A DNA stretch of 64,000 nucleotides from Methanospirillum stamsii (GCF_003173335.1 NZ_QGMZ01000016.1:1-64000); one strand, 5' to 3'; positions 34,485 to 44,750 are shown, numbered from the stretch's first letter. The notes: generated by a model not told the origin, from the letters alone. Numbers and translations: made by a program.

Positions 34485-35183
34485 ATGATAGAGGTTTTGG
34501 ATGTCACCCGGGTATACCAGATGGGGCTGGTTGAAGTTCAGGCATTACGAGGAGTCAGATGCTCAATTCAGCAGGGAGAGTTTGTCGGAATCATGGGGCC
34601 TTCCGGAAGTGGAAAATCAACACTTCTTCACATCCTCGGTCTTTTAGACAGCCCGACATCCGGAACGGTGACTATAGACGGGACCGATGTCGGACTCTTA
34701 AAAGAGCAGGAAAAAAGTGAATTCAGACTAAATCATCTTGGCTATGTATTTCAGGACTATGCTCTTGTCCCTGAACTATCAGTCCGGGAAAATGTTGTAC
34801 TTCCTGCAATGGCACGGGGTGCTCCTCCGGATACCTATCTGAAAGAAAGTGAAGAGATCCTGAGGCAGGTTGGTCTCGGTCACCGGATTGATCACCGGCA
34901 GTATGAGTTATCCGGAGGAGAACAGCAACGGGTGGCGATAGCACGAGCTCTCATAAACCGGCCGGGAATTTTGTTCGCTGATGAACCCTGTGCCAATCTT
35001 GATTCAAACACATCCCGGACGATTCTTAACCTCTTCAGGGAATTAAATGAAAAATACGGGCAAACGATCATCATGGTCACCCACGAGGAATGGCATGAGG
35101 AGTTCATGTGCCGGGTGCTTTACATGAAAGATGGCCTGATTGACGGAGAAAAAGCCTGCAAAATGCGTGAAAATAAAAATTAA
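34485..35183 (+). CDS. MacB/LolD-type ABC transporter ATPase
   Basis: This 232-residue ATPase has Walker A GPSGSGKST (residues 37-45), Q-loop VFQDYALVPEL, signature LSGGEQQRVAIARAL, Walker B GILFADEP and an H-loop (VTHEEWH). Its family is the LolD/MacB type that pairs with FtsX-like permeases. It directly follows the permease and completes a three-gene exporter or lipoprotein-handling operon. The substrate is unknown. Confidence 0.93.
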   Translation: MIEVLDVTRVYQMGLVEVQALRGVRCSIQQGEFVGIMGPSGSGKSTLLHILGLLDSPTSGTVTIDGTDVGLLKEQEKSEFRLNHLGYVFQDYALVPELSVRENVVLPAMARGAPPDTYLKESEEILRQVGLGHRIDHRQYELSGGEQQRVAIARALINRPGILFADEPCANLDSNTSRTILNLFRELNEKYGQTIIMVTHEEWHEEFMCRVLYMKDGLIDGEKACKMRENKN

Positions 35184-35186
35184 AGA

Positions 35187-35972
35187 TCATTCTGCTACAA
35201 AGACTTTAAAAGCATCATTATAGACAGGGATTGAAGACCAGACACCGGACCTGACAATATTTTTGTCCCATACATCATAGACGGTTCTGCCGGACCAGAA
35301 ATAACAGGCTAATTCTTTTGCTTCCCGGAAGGTGGGAAATTCAGTCAAAACATTTTCAGGAGGAATTGTATTTAGTTCATTGAGATCTGAACACCATAAG
35401 ATGTCACCGTCGTTATTCATCAGTACAGCAAACATATCCGGAGATAAATCGGAGATTTTTACCGCATCTTCTGCAATTTTTTTGCAGTCAACTGAAAGCA
35501 CGAGATACTGCTCAGCATTTCTCATCCTCACCGGCATGATAATATCCTGAGTAAAAAACAGATCATCCTCATTCATATCTCCTGCATAGAGAAATGAACG
35601 ATTTACAAAGGGTTTTTTGATGCTTTGACCATCCATTGGAATCAAGGAATATCTTTTGTCCAAAAATGCTGAAGAATCCGGATAATGGCGAATTATTGTC
35701 CCATTCTCTCCTACCAGAGCAATTGAGCGAATAAAAGAGTCCGGAACATAAAGAGACGATATCAGTTCCTGCTCCTCCTCTGCAGTAATGTGAGGATCAG
35801 CAAGGCAAAGCGATACAGTTGAGGATTGTGCATCGAGTTCCTGTAGTGAATCAGATATACTGTCTCTGAGTTGTAGACAGGTATCAGACAGAGAATGATT
35901 TCCACTCATATCTCCGGTTACTGTAACTCCCATAATCAGGCAGGAAATGATGAATATCAATAAAAACCTCAT
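35187..35972 (-). CDS. exported Cache-like ligand-binding protein
   Basis: This 261-residue protein has a signal peptide (LLIFIISCLIMGVTVTGD). The rest reads like a Cache/PDC sensor domain without its usual kinase or receptor: a long N-terminal helix (HSLSDTCLQLRDSISDSLQE), two PAS-like halves (IRSIALVGENGTIIRHYPDS and MFAVLMNNDGDILWCSDL) and YFWSGRTVYDVWDKN near the end. It may be a free or lipid-attached solute-binding protein for a sensor encoded elsewhere. It converges with the ABC exporter operon, four bases apart, so there is no shared promoter. Confidence 0.65.
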   Translation of the reverse strand: MRFLLIFIISCLIMGVTVTGDMSGNHSLSDTCLQLRDSISDSLQELDAQSSTVSLCLADPHITAEEEQELISSLYVPDSFIRSIALVGENGTIIRHYPDSSAFLDKRYSLIPMDGQSIKKPFVNRSFLYAGDMNEDDLFFTQDIIMPVRMRNAEQYLVLSVDCKKIAEDAVKISDLSPDMFAVLMNNDGDILWCSDLNELNTIPPENVLTEFPTFREAKELACYFWSGRTVYDVWDKNIVRSGVWSSIPVYNDAFKVFVAE

Positions 35973-36114
35973 AGCATCATATCACCTGTGCAGATTATAA
36001 AAAGTTATCCTGCGAAAAAGCACTCACCGTCCCCTTTTTTTACCCGATGACAGAGATGAAAATATTGAGAAACTATAGTCAACCTTTATTACATTAGGAT
36101 GAAACTGATGTAGT

Positions 36115-38247
36115 ATGAACCAGTCTGAGGGGTCTATACAGTTAAAAGAACAAGATGCTTCTTTAATGTTATCTGATCCTTCTCTCTATATTAATCGGGA
36201 ATTGTCATGGATCCGATTTAATCAGCATGTTCTTGATGAAGCAAAAGACTCGTCCCATCCACTCCTGGAACGAATAAAATTCCTTGCCATTTTTGCAAAC
36301 AACCTGGATGAATTTTTCATGGTACGGGTTTCCGGACTCCACCATCAGCTTGCAGAAGGAGTATTAAAACTGCCTCCGGACGGTCTTACCACATTAGAGC
36401 AACTTGAACGGATAAATCATGATTTAACACCACTTCTTGACGAACAAACACGAGTCTGGAATGATATACTTATCCCTGAACTTGCAGAACAGGGGATCCT
36501 TATTCATAACCGGGGAACTATCGGTGATAAAAAGCGAAAAATACTCAGGAATTATTTTTACCGGGAAATATTTCCGGTCTTAACTCCGCTTGCTTTTGAT
36601 AAATCACACCCGTTTCCTTTCATCTCCAATCTTGCTCTAAATCTCGCAGTCATATTAAGAAGGCCCGGTTCTTCAGACGACCTGTTTGCACGGATTAAAA
36701 TACCAAATAAACTATTCCCCCGTCTTATTGAAATTCCGGCCACTACTGATAATGATGTACATAAAACAAGTGAATTCATTTTTCTTGAGGATTTAATTGC
36801 AGATAACCTGGATCTCTTATTTCCGGGCATGGAGATAGTAGCATCTTATCCCTTCCGGGTTACAAGGGATGCAGATATCGAAATAGAAGAGGATGAGGCG
36901 GACGATTTATTAAGTGCTGTGGAGCAGTCAATCAGTAAGCGATGGATTGGAACTCCGGTCAGAATTGAGACGTCAATGGATATGTTACCGGCAATTTCTG
37001 ACATGATGGGAACAAAGCTTGCGAAATATCCTCACATGTTCTACCGGGTGAATGGTCCGGTGGGAATGGCTGATTTCTTCTGCCTGTTAAACCTGGACAG
37101 ACCTGATTTGAAAGACCCTCCCTTCGCTCCGGCAATACCCGAACGAATTGAGGTAGATCCAGATATTTTTCACGTCATCAGACAACGCGATCTCATGCTG
37201 TTTCACCCGTACGAAAGCTTTCAGCCGGTCATCAATTTTTTAAATACTGCAGCACATGATCCGGATGTTCTTGCAATCAAGATGACATTATACCGGACCG
37301 GAACAAATTCGCCGATAGTACAGGCATTGCTTGATGCCCGGGAACAGGGAAAAGCAGTTTCGGTGCTGGTGGAACTGAAAGCCCGATTTGATGAAGAAAA
37401 TAATATCGGATGGGCAAAAGCCCTTGAACGTGCCGGTGCACATGTAGTATTTGGAATAATGGGCCTTAAAGTCCATGCAAAACTCTGTCTTGTCGTCAGA
37501 AAAGAAAAAAGTGGAATTGTCAGGTATGTCCATATGAGTTCGGGCAACTATAATGCAGCCACCGCGAAAATATATACCGATATCGGACTTTTTACTGCGA
37601 ATGAAGAGATATCTTCGGATGTTTCTCACCTTTTTAACGTGCTTACCGGGTTTTCACAATATAGTTCATACCATCACCTGCTTGTGGCTCCAGGCGGAAT
37701 AAAAAAAGGTATCATATCTCTTATTGAAAAAGAGATGGACCGGCAGAAATCGCATGGAGACGGAAAGATCATTCTAAAATTAAATGCTCTCCAGGATGCA
37801 GAGGTTATCAGGGCATTATATCGGGCATCACAGGAAGGAGTTATCATTCACCTGCAGGTGAGAGGTATTTGTTGTCTTCGTCCCGGACTCGCAGGAATCT
37901 CTGACAATATCACCGTGACAACGATAGTTGGCCGGTTTTTGGAACATACCAGGATTTTTTACTTCCATAACGGGGGTGATCCATTAGTACTGATGGGCAG
38001 TTCTGATCTTATGCCACGGAATCTGAAACGCCGGATTGAAGTCCTCTTCCCGGTTCTGGATCCCGGAATCAGAGATGAAATTATAAAAACCATCCTTCCC
38101 ATTCATCTGCATGATACCGTGAAGACCAGAATCCTGAAACCGGATGGGTCATATGACCGGATCCCTCCTGATCCGGAAAACCCAATCCAGGCACAAAACT
38201 GGCTTTTAGAAAAACAGGGCATATGGAATAGATATATCCAGAACTAA
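36115..38247 (+). CDS. ppk: polyphosphate kinase (PPK1)
   Basis: This 710-residue protein is in the usual PPK1 size range. It has the N-terminal helical domain (LYINRELSWIRFNQHVLDEA), the Head domain and two PLD-like catalytic domains. The autophosphorylated histidine is H454 in LKVHAKLCLV; the second conserved His is in FLEHTRIFYFHNGG, followed by DLMPRNLKRRIEVLFPV. PPK1 reversibly moves the terminal phosphate of ATP onto polyphosphate. The gene stands alone. Polyphosphate is a known reserve and stress compound in methanogens. Confidence 0.96.
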   Translation: MNQSEGSIQLKEQDASLMLSDPSLYINRELSWIRFNQHVLDEAKDSSHPLLERIKFLAIFANNLDEFFMVRVSGLHHQLAEGVLKLPPDGLTTLEQLERINHDLTPLLDEQTRVWNDILIPELAEQGILIHNRGTIGDKKRKILRNYFYREIFPVLTPLAFDKSHPFPFISNLALNLAVILRRPGSSDDLFARIKIPNKLFPRLIEIPATTDNDVHKTSEFIFLEDLIADNLDLLFPGMEIVASYPFRVTRDADIEIEEDEADDLLSAVEQSISKRWIGTPVRIETSMDMLPAISDMMGTKLAKYPHMFYRVNGPVGMADFFCLLNLDRPDLKDPPFAPAIPERIEVDPDIFHVIRQRDLMLFHPYESFQPVINFLNTAAHDPDVLAIKMTLYRTGTNSPIVQALLDAREQGKAVSVLVELKARFDEENNIGWAKALERAGAHVVFGIMGLKVHAKLCLVVRKEKSGIVRYVHMSSGNYNAATAKIYTDIGLFTANEEISSDVSHLFNVLTGFSQYSSYHHLLVAPGGIKKGIISLIEKEMDRQKSHGDGKIILKLNALQDAEVIRALYRASQEGVIIHLQVRGICCLRPGLAGISDNITVTTIVGRFLEHTRIFYFHNGGDPLVLMGSSDLMPRNLKRRIEVLFPVLDPGIRDEIIKTILPIHLHDTVKTRILKPDGSYDRIPPDPENPIQAQNWLLEKQGIWNRYIQN

Positions 38248-38431
38248 GTGTGGGATTTTTCGGGTAATCAAAATAAACGGAGGAATTGAACGCCTGCACT
38301 TAAAATGCACATCATAAATAAGGAAATGACACATATGAATGTATTATCTTTATATACCAAAGTTCAATTGCCACTTATGAAAATTTTTTCTCCAAATTGT
38401 ACAGGAAAATTGCAAACTGTTAGTGATATTT

Positions 38432-38917
38432 ATGAGATTTGAAAAACTGAATAAAAAATTACCGGAAGATATTCTCTCAGTTATTGATGAAGAAGCAGCA
38501 GCCGGGTCCATTACCCGTCAGGAGGCGGTTTCAAAACTGGTTCGTTCTGTCATCAGCATTAAACATGAATCTGAAAATGAGCAGTTAAAATATCAGATAA
38601 AAGAGCTCAACCGGCAGATTGCAATCAAGGATGATGAAGTAACATATTTACGAAACGAACTACATGCCCTTAATGCCGGCCTTTCAAAACTTGCTGAAAA
38701 CATTGTTGTAAATAATGCTGAAAAAAATGATTTTGAGACGCTCCTTACTCCGATAAAGCAGGATGTATCATCATATTCAGATGAGATAAAAAATATCAGA
38801 GAGAAAATAGAAAACTGCCGGCACAGCCCATTTGAAAATCACATTCCACTGATTATAATAGGGATAATAGCCAGCCTCCTCATCATATACCTCATTATTA
38901 GTACCCTGTCCGGATGA
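38432..38917 (+). CDS. tail-anchored coiled-coil protein
   Basis: This 161-residue protein begins with a ribbon-helix-helix-like segment (LPEDILSVIDEEAAAGSITRQEAV), continues as a long coiled coil (about 45-135), and ends in one membrane helix (IPLIIIGIIASLLIIYLIIS) with almost nothing after it. The layout suggests a DNA- or protein-binding head tethered to the membrane by its tail. ATG 38432 was preferred to GTG 38423 since both lie in the same frame and the family-like start is MRFEKLNKKLPED. No family name is known to me. Confidence 0.6.
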   Translation: MRFEKLNKKLPEDILSVIDEEAAAGSITRQEAVSKLVRSVISIKHESENEQLKYQIKELNRQIAIKDDEVTYLRNELHALNAGLSKLAENIVVNNAEKNDFETLLTPIKQDVSSYSDEIKNIREKIENCRHSPFENHIPLIIIGIIASLLIIYLIISTLSG

Positions 38918-39144
38918 TATTAGAAAAAGAACCGGATTTTTTTTATTTTATTGCGTACCTGATGAGTGGCGTGCACTCAATGTATATAAAGGATCATGCA
39001 AATGAACCGATGCGCCTGGAAGGCTTTATGACCCCTTTGCTTCTACTGGAGAAATTACTTTTTTCAGGTAAATAGTAAAAAATGTTCTGGAATGACAACA
39101 TTTATTATTATGATTTTGCAGTGGAATAGCAATACCTGCATCGA

Positions 39145-39783
39145 TCAAACATGAAGCAATGAGGGGAGATTGATCTGAATAACAAACCAAAGACCAAAAA
39201 TAACAAGTGAAATTCCACAAAGAACCAGAATACTCCGGTAAAACCGGACACTAAGAACAGTCCTGCTTCGGTGAATTCCCACCGATACAAGAGTAAACCA
39301 GCCCAGGTCGGCCATCCAATGACCACATATAAATGCAATCAGACCTGCAGTGCCCAGGGCCAGAGAACTAAAAAGAAGGGCGCTACCGACAGAAAACCAC
39401 CAGATCCAAAAATATGGATTGGAAATGCTGGTTACAAAACCGGCAATTACCGGCCTGGTTCTTTTATTTTCTACCCCAATTCCGGAAATTTCTGCATTCC
39501 CTGCACCTAACAGGGTCATCGCTCCAAAGGTAATCAATGCAATTCCTCCGGTCCAGGCAATTACCGGGCCTGCTGATTCGGGTATTGATGACACACCGGC
39601 GGCGATGAGAATAACAATCCCAAACTCAGCAATGATGTGACCGAGAGTTACACGTGGACCGCTTGTCCATCCGATATGAAGAGCAGACTGAATTGTTGCA
39701 ATAAGTGTCGGTCCTGGTGCAAGAGCACCGGTAAGCCCGATGAAAAAGCCCATCATGGCAAGTTCCGGCAGAGTCATAAACAT
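39145..39783 (-). CDS. LysE/RhtB-family transporter
   Basis: This 212-residue membrane protein has the family start FFIGLTGALAPGPTLIATIQ (G-x-x-x-x-x-x-PGP-x) and about six helices (SNPYFWIWWFSVGSALL is the conserved central helix). LysE-family proteins export amino acids such as lysine, threonine or homoserine. ATG 39783 (or 39777) avoids the long basic N-terminal extension that would overlap the divergent RNase H gene. Methanogens often carry several paralogues. Confidence 0.85.
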   Translation of the reverse strand: MFMTLPELAMMGFFIGLTGALAPGPTLIATIQSALHIGWTSGPRVTLGHIIAEFGIVILIAAGVSSIPESAGPVIAWTGGIALITFGAMTLLGAGNAEISGIGVENKRTRPVIAGFVTSISNPYFWIWWFSVGSALLFSSLALGTAGLIAFICGHWMADLGWFTLVSVGIHRSRTVLSVRFYRSILVLCGISLVIFGLWFVIQINLPSLLHV

Positions 39784-39821
39784 CGCATATATGTGTGTCG
39801 CATGTAGATAGTGTACCTCAA

Positions 39822-40232
39822 ATGCTGACAATATACACCGACGGAGCCTCCCGGGGAAACCCGGGACCTGCTGCCTGCGCATACACCATTACCAATTCCG
39901 AAGGAAAATTGCTGGACAAGTCTGTAGAATTCCTCGGAAAAAATACGAATAATGTTGCAGAATATACTGCAGTAATCCGGGCATTGAAAAAAGCCGGAGA
40001 ATACCAGGACAAAGAAATCAGGTTGTTTTCAGACAGTCAGTTAGTTATCAGACAGATTACCGGCAGGTACCGGATAAATAAACCTCACTTAAAAGTTCTC
40101 TATGATGAAGTCATGGCATTATGTAAGCCCTTTACTATTACCTGGGGAGAAGTGCCAAGAGAAAATCCAGGAATTTCACAATGTGACAAACTCTGCAATG
40201 AAGAACTGGACAGGCATACCAATCTCCATTAA
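39822..40232 (+). CDS. rnhA: ribonuclease HI
   Basis: This 136-residue RNase H type 1 starts MLTIYTDGASRGNPGPAA. The four catalytic acidic residues are present: D7, E47 (NNVAEYTAV), D71 (LFSDSQLV) and D122 (QCDKLCNEELD). It degrades the RNA strand of RNA-DNA hybrids. The basic protrusion of E. coli RNase HI is missing, as in most archaeal and Bacillus-type members. It diverges from the LysE gene, with about 38 bases between the two starts holding both promoters. Confidence 0.93.
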   Translation: MLTIYTDGASRGNPGPAACAYTITNSEGKLLDKSVEFLGKNTNNVAEYTAVIRALKKAGEYQDKEIRLFSDSQLVIRQITGRYRINKPHLKVLYDEVMALCKPFTITWGEVPRENPGISQCDKLCNEELDRHTNLH

Positions 40233-40355
40233 GCTTTTACCTCATAATTTTTTGGAAAATTCAGGATGATGAAAAAGTGAGCAATATTGATAAGGAACGT
40301 TGAGCTATCCTATATCTGGGATCAACAGGTTAGTTAAACAATGGAATAATCATTC

Positions 40356-41849
40356 ATGCAGGATTCTGATAGTAATCAACCGATTCGGGTTTTATTTGTT
40401 GATGATGAACCCAGCATGAGCGATATTGCTCATTATTTTCTTGGTGAGAAACTCGGGGGCTGCACCGTCGTACCGGCAATGGAAGTGTCAATCGCCCTCG
40501 AATTACTTGAAAAAGAAGATTTTGATGTTATTGTAGCAGATTATGAGATGCCGGATTTGGATGGGCTTGCATTTCTCAAAATACTCCGGGAACGAGGAGA
40601 TACCATCCCCTTTCTGGTGTGCACCGGAAAAAGCCGTCATGAGGTGGTAATTGAAGCCCTCAATGCTGGAGCAGACTTTTATCTGCAAAAAGGAGAAGAT
40701 CCGATTGTCCTTTTTACAGAGATGAAACAGATGATCTTCCAGGCAGTCAGCAGGAGGCGATCAGAACAGGCTCTTGCATCATCCCGCCATCTGCTTGAAG
40801 AAATGATAGATTTTCTTCCTGATGCCACGATGGCAGTAAATAATTCTCACTATGTTATTGCCTGGAACAGGATTATGGAAAAACTGACAGGCATATCATC
40901 TGAACAAATCATCGGTAAAAACCCCGATATTTCTTCAGTTTTTTTTAAAAATCGTATCATTGCGGAATTGATTGAATTTATCCTTAAAAATGGAGAGAGA
41001 ACAGAATTTTCGCACTATAATAGTACAGTTGAGGACAGGATAATCATTGAGGAATTCCACTCACGAACAGACCACAACGAAGAAAATGATAGTTATTTCA
41101 GAGTAATGGTATCTCCAATTCTGGATACCAGCATGAAAAAAGTAGGTTTTATTGGTTCATTCCGTAATATTACCCTTGAGAAAAGATACGAATTGGAATT
41201 GGTTGAGAGTCGGGAGAATTTCAGGGCACTTGTTGAGAACAACACAGATATTGTGATGCGATTTGACATTCATGGAAGACATCTCTATGTTAACCCGGCA
41301 GTCTCTCCATATATTCCATTTGATTCCCGGTTACTCATTGGTAAAACCTATTCTGAACTACTCTATCCCCCCCGGGATTGTAGAAAATGGGATAGTCTCA
41401 TTCAGAAGGTAATAACTACAGCGTCTCCGGTGGAAACCGATATCACCTTTTTTTCACCCAAAGGAAAAATTATCTTAAACTGGCGTCTTTTTCCGGAGTT
41501 TGATCAGAAAGGTCAGGTAAGGTCTGTTCTTTCAATATCCCGTGACATCACATACCATGAAATGTTAGAGCAGGAAAAACAAGCTCTCCTCTCACAGATA
41601 GAGAGGAATCTTGGAGAATTTGCAATTCTTAACGATGGAATCCGGAACCCTCTCGCAGTTATTACCGGGTGGCTTTCCATGATGGAATCATTACAGGACC
41701 ATGAACGAAAGACACTCATGCTTCAGGTACGGCAGATAGACGAAATGATTACAAAACTTGACCGGAGATGGATTGAATCTGAAAAAGTTCTTGGTTTCTT
41801 ACGCAGGCACTATTCCATACAAAGTCACCCCTATCCAAACCGGAAATAA
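40356..41849 (+). CDS. receiver-PAS-PAS protein with degenerate H-box
   Basis: This is a 497-residue cytoplasmic protein. Residues 10-130 are a receiver (VLFVDDEPSMSDIAHYFLGE, ADYEMPDLDG, CTGKSRHEVVIEAL). PAS domains follow at about 140-285 and 295-410. The end (415-485) has the length and helices of a dimerisation domain, with NLGEFAILNDGIRNPLAVIT, but the expected histidine position holds D427-G428 and no ATPase domain follows. It therefore cannot phosphorylate itself and may pair with other kinases through its helices. It is similar in layout to the protein at 21520. Confidence 0.8.
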   Translation: MQDSDSNQPIRVLFVDDEPSMSDIAHYFLGEKLGGCTVVPAMEVSIALELLEKEDFDVIVADYEMPDLDGLAFLKILRERGDTIPFLVCTGKSRHEVVIEALNAGADFYLQKGEDPIVLFTEMKQMIFQAVSRRRSEQALASSRHLLEEMIDFLPDATMAVNNSHYVIAWNRIMEKLTGISSEQIIGKNPDISSVFFKNRIIAELIEFILKNGERTEFSHYNSTVEDRIIIEEFHSRTDHNEENDSYFRVMVSPILDTSMKKVGFIGSFRNITLEKRYELELVESRENFRALVENNTDIVMRFDIHGRHLYVNPAVSPYIPFDSRLLIGKTYSELLYPPRDCRKWDSLIQKVITTASPVETDITFFSPKGKIILNWRLFPEFDQKGQVRSVLSISRDITYHEMLEQEKQALLSQIERNLGEFAILNDGIRNPLAVITGWLSMMESLQDHERKTLMLQVRQIDEMITKLDRRWIESEKVLGFLRRHYSIQSHPYPNRK

Positions 41850-41874
41850 CAGAGAAATTACATAAACCAGAAAT

Positions 41875-44271
41875 TTATTCTGGAAAAACATCAAAGGGTG
41901 GCCCGGCCGGGAGAGTAATGGTAAATACACAACCTAGCCCGACTCCATCACTATATACAGAGATCTGCCCGTTATGTTTTTCAACAATTTTTCTGCAGAT
42001 TGGAAGACCAAGACCCGTTGATGTCTTATCATGTCTGGAGGTGTCGGATTTATAAAATTCCTCGAATATTTTTAATTTTTCATCAGAACTAATCCCTATC
42101 CCATTATCTGCAACAGTCAGAATCAAAGAACCTGCCTGTATCTGTCCGGCAATATGAATTGTCCCACCTGCTGGTTTAGAGAATTTGATGGCATTCGAAA
42201 CAAGATTGTCAATTAATTCATGGAAAAGAACCGGATCAGCATGGATTATTATGTCGGGAGAAATATCAGTTGTCGCAGTAATCTCTTTGTAACGAAGGCT
42301 CGTCCGGTGGATATCATACACTGATCTGACTGCATCTGCTACATTGACCGGTTCACTATCCGGAATATAATCTACAGAATTTAACTTGGCCAGTTTTAAT
42401 GACTTATTTGCAATAGTCTGAATATGCCGTGCATTTCTCTCGATTATATTTAAAATCAACTTTTGTTCTTCTACGGAGGAATGGGATACTTCGGGAATTA
42501 GACCGATTATTGGAGTAAGAGGAGTCCTGAGGTCGTGACCTAGTTGCATGATAAAATCATTCTTTTGTTCGAGCAGGCGGATCACTTCCTCTGTCCTATC
42601 ATGCACAATCCGGTCAAGATCCTCATTAATTCTGAACAACTGATCCCTGACTACTTCAAGTTCATGAGTTCTCTCCTCTAGTTTTATCATATATTCCCTT
42701 ATCTTCTGTTCATTCTCCTTTCTATGGGTGATATCGGTAACAACTCCGGATGAACCGGCAAATAATCCATTCTCATCAAAAATTGGTGATGCAGATATTT
42801 CTGCATAGAGCAGGTGTTTATTTTTGGTGACCAATACAACTTCATACCGTTCAGCAATACCGTTATGCCGGTTTTGAAGTTTTTTCTCCATTGTTATGGT
42901 ACATGACGGATGAGTCAGATCTGAAATTGATGTGTCTAATAATTCTTCCGGATCATATTCAAGCATTGAAGCCATACGACTGTTAACAAAGGTGGTCTTT
43001 TCATTTTCATCAATAATCCAGATACCTTCGTTTAGTTGTTCTACAAGATTCTGATATTTTTCTTTGCTCTCCCGAAGATGTTTCTCCTGATCCTGTAAAG
43101 ATGAGATTAAATCATTCACATAAGAGATCAAAAGATTTATACTGTTTTCAAGCTGGGAAAACTCAGGGCTTCCTGAATACGAAACACGATGATTGAGATC
43201 TCCATGTGCAATCCGGTTTAAGTCATCAATAATCCTCCTTAACGGCCTGGTCAGATGATATGCAAGGATATACGCAATAAAAAATCCCAATATTGCACCG
43301 ATACCAGCAATTAATGAATGATACAAGAGAATTGACTCAATATGATCCTGCCTTGATGAAGTATCATATTCCAACCTCCCGACAAGATCAAGCATATTTC
43401 CGGATACTGTTTTGTTGTCAGATATTTCAATAAAAAAATAGTAAAGTTCGGAATTGTTTACAGGATCCTCAATTGCAGTTCTGTTTTTTCCCAGGTAACT
43501 ATTTTTGACCTGTTTTATGATATCTTTATCAGTAACTTTCCCGTTCAACTGGTTTGTCCAGATTGAACGATACATTGAATCATAGAGGGTTAAAGACTGG
43601 ATGTGAGGAGTATTATTTACGAATTCTCTCATCACATTCGCATAAGAAAAATTATGTCTCCCTTCTGAATGTCCGGATATCAGGTATGATATTTCGAGGA
43701 GATACTTATTATCGGGAGTTGGATGATAGGCAAATTTTCTGGTACGACCAATGGCAGCGAATCCATATACTGCCCGGTCTGCCTGAAATGAATCACCTAT
43801 CCGGATTTTTGAGATGTCTTCATATACGGCAGGCCAGATTTTAAAATCCAGCCCTTTATCAGATATATAAGTAGTATCAATTACTACCCCGGTTTCGTTT
43901 ATGATGTAAAAATCGGTTATTTTTCTGAGTGAAGGATTTAGATTCTCTTTCATTACGGTCAGGTTTATCCGGGAGGGATCCTGCCCGGACTGATTATATG
44001 CCTCCAGAAATGGAACAAACTGTTCCTTCATTGAGTCATCAAAACTATGATCAAAAAGGAGGAGCCCCTGGTTTACAAGTTGTAAATTATGAATCAGGTG
44101 ATGTTCATTGTAACGGATTTCATTGTCCCATTCATCAAGGAGATGGTTTTTTGTCTGTTCATAAGAAAGAAGAGAAATAGCACCGATAAAAAAAATGAAG
44201 ATAGTGGTCAGCATTACCATGACCAGCACAGGAAAAGACAACCGGGTATTGAGCAGGTTCCACTCTTTCAT
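41875..44271 (-). CDS. membrane histidine kinase with CHASE4-type sensor
   Basis: This 798-residue kinase has helix 1 near 14-36 and an extracytoplasmic domain of about 280 residues with CHASE4 features (NEIRYNEHHLIHNLQLVNQG, LLLFDHSFDD). Then come helix 2 near 320-345, a HAMP domain (LTRPLRRIIDDLNRIAHGDL), a PAS/PAC module, a coiled coil, a bacterial-type HisKA (QLGHDLRTPLTPIIGL, intact His) and HATPase_c (N-box ELIDNLVSNAIKFS, G1 VADNGIGI, G2 GLGLPI). It converges with the gene at 40356, about 25 bases apart. The HisKA type differs from the ITRHD kinases elsewhere in this window, consistent with a separate ancestry. Confidence 0.92.
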   Translation of the reverse strand: MKEWNLLNTRLSFPVLVMVMLTTIFIFFIGAISLLSYEQTKNHLLDEWDNEIRYNEHHLIHNLQLVNQGLLLFDHSFDDSMKEQFVPFLEAYNQSGQDPSRINLTVMKENLNPSLRKITDFYIINETGVVIDTTYISDKGLDFKIWPAVYEDISKIRIGDSFQADRAVYGFAAIGRTRKFAYHPTPDNKYLLEISYLISGHSEGRHNFSYANVMREFVNNTPHIQSLTLYDSMYRSIWTNQLNGKVTDKDIIKQVKNSYLGKNRTAIEDPVNNSELYYFFIEISDNKTVSGNMLDLVGRLEYDTSSRQDHIESILLYHSLIAGIGAILGFFIAYILAYHLTRPLRRIIDDLNRIAHGDLNHRVSYSGSPEFSQLENSINLLISYVNDLISSLQDQEKHLRESKEKYQNLVEQLNEGIWIIDENEKTTFVNSRMASMLEYDPEELLDTSISDLTHPSCTITMEKKLQNRHNGIAERYEVVLVTKNKHLLYAEISASPIFDENGLFAGSSGVVTDITHRKENEQKIREYMIKLEERTHELEVVRDQLFRINEDLDRIVHDRTEEVIRLLEQKNDFIMQLGHDLRTPLTPIIGLIPEVSHSSVEEQKLILNIIERNARHIQTIANKSLKLAKLNSVDYIPDSEPVNVADAVRSVYDIHRTSLRYKEITATTDISPDIIIHADPVLFHELIDNLVSNAIKFSKPAGGTIHIAGQIQAGSLILTVADNGIGISSDEKLKIFEEFYKSDTSRHDKTSTGLGLPICRKIVEKHNGQISVYSDGVGLGCVFTITLPAGPPFDVFPE

Positions 44272-44362
44272 AATGGGATTAACCCGGAAATTTCTTTCCC
44301 TGATACAATAAAAATCCTTGTCTTTAATGTTAGTTTTTTATTGATCTGATACACAAAGACTA

Positions 44363-44527
44363 TCATCCGTTGCGTTTAGCAAAAAAAGCTTTAGCGGCTT
44401 TACATCGTGGGCATACCCAAGGATCAGGAATTTTTTCAAATGGTGTTCCTGCACTCACCCCATGTTCAGGATCTCCAAACCGATCATCATACAGGTAGCC
44501 ACATTTCGTACATACCCAACTGGCCAT
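44363..44527 (-). CDS. rubredoxin
   Basis: This 54-residue protein binds one Fe with four cysteines: C6-x2-C9 (VCTKCGYLYDD) and C39-x2-C42 (DPWVCPRCKA). It acts as a one-electron carrier in the cytoplasm, in anaerobes usually for superoxide or peroxide reduction. The start MASWVC is normal for the family; the longer frame (to 44635) would add 36 unrelated residues. It is a single gene with no visible partner oxidoreductase nearby, apart from the zinc-ribbon gene divergent to it. Confidence 0.93.
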   Translation of the reverse strand: MASWVCTKCGYLYDDRFGDPEHGVSAGTPFEKIPDPWVCPRCKAAKAFFAKRNG

Positions 44528-44750
44528 GTTGATAATCTGTCTTCCCGGTAAAAAAAGGTCATGGTGAAAAATTGATTGGAAAAATATATTCTGCAAAATT
44601 TTCATGATCATCATATATGTAAATTTTACTTTCACCCTGCTTATTAAAGATTCAAATAGTTAAACCAGGAATGCTTAATTGATCAGTAAATTCTGATCAC
44701 CAGACAAAACCATAACACTATCAGTTGTGGTAGAACCCAGGAGGACTGTA

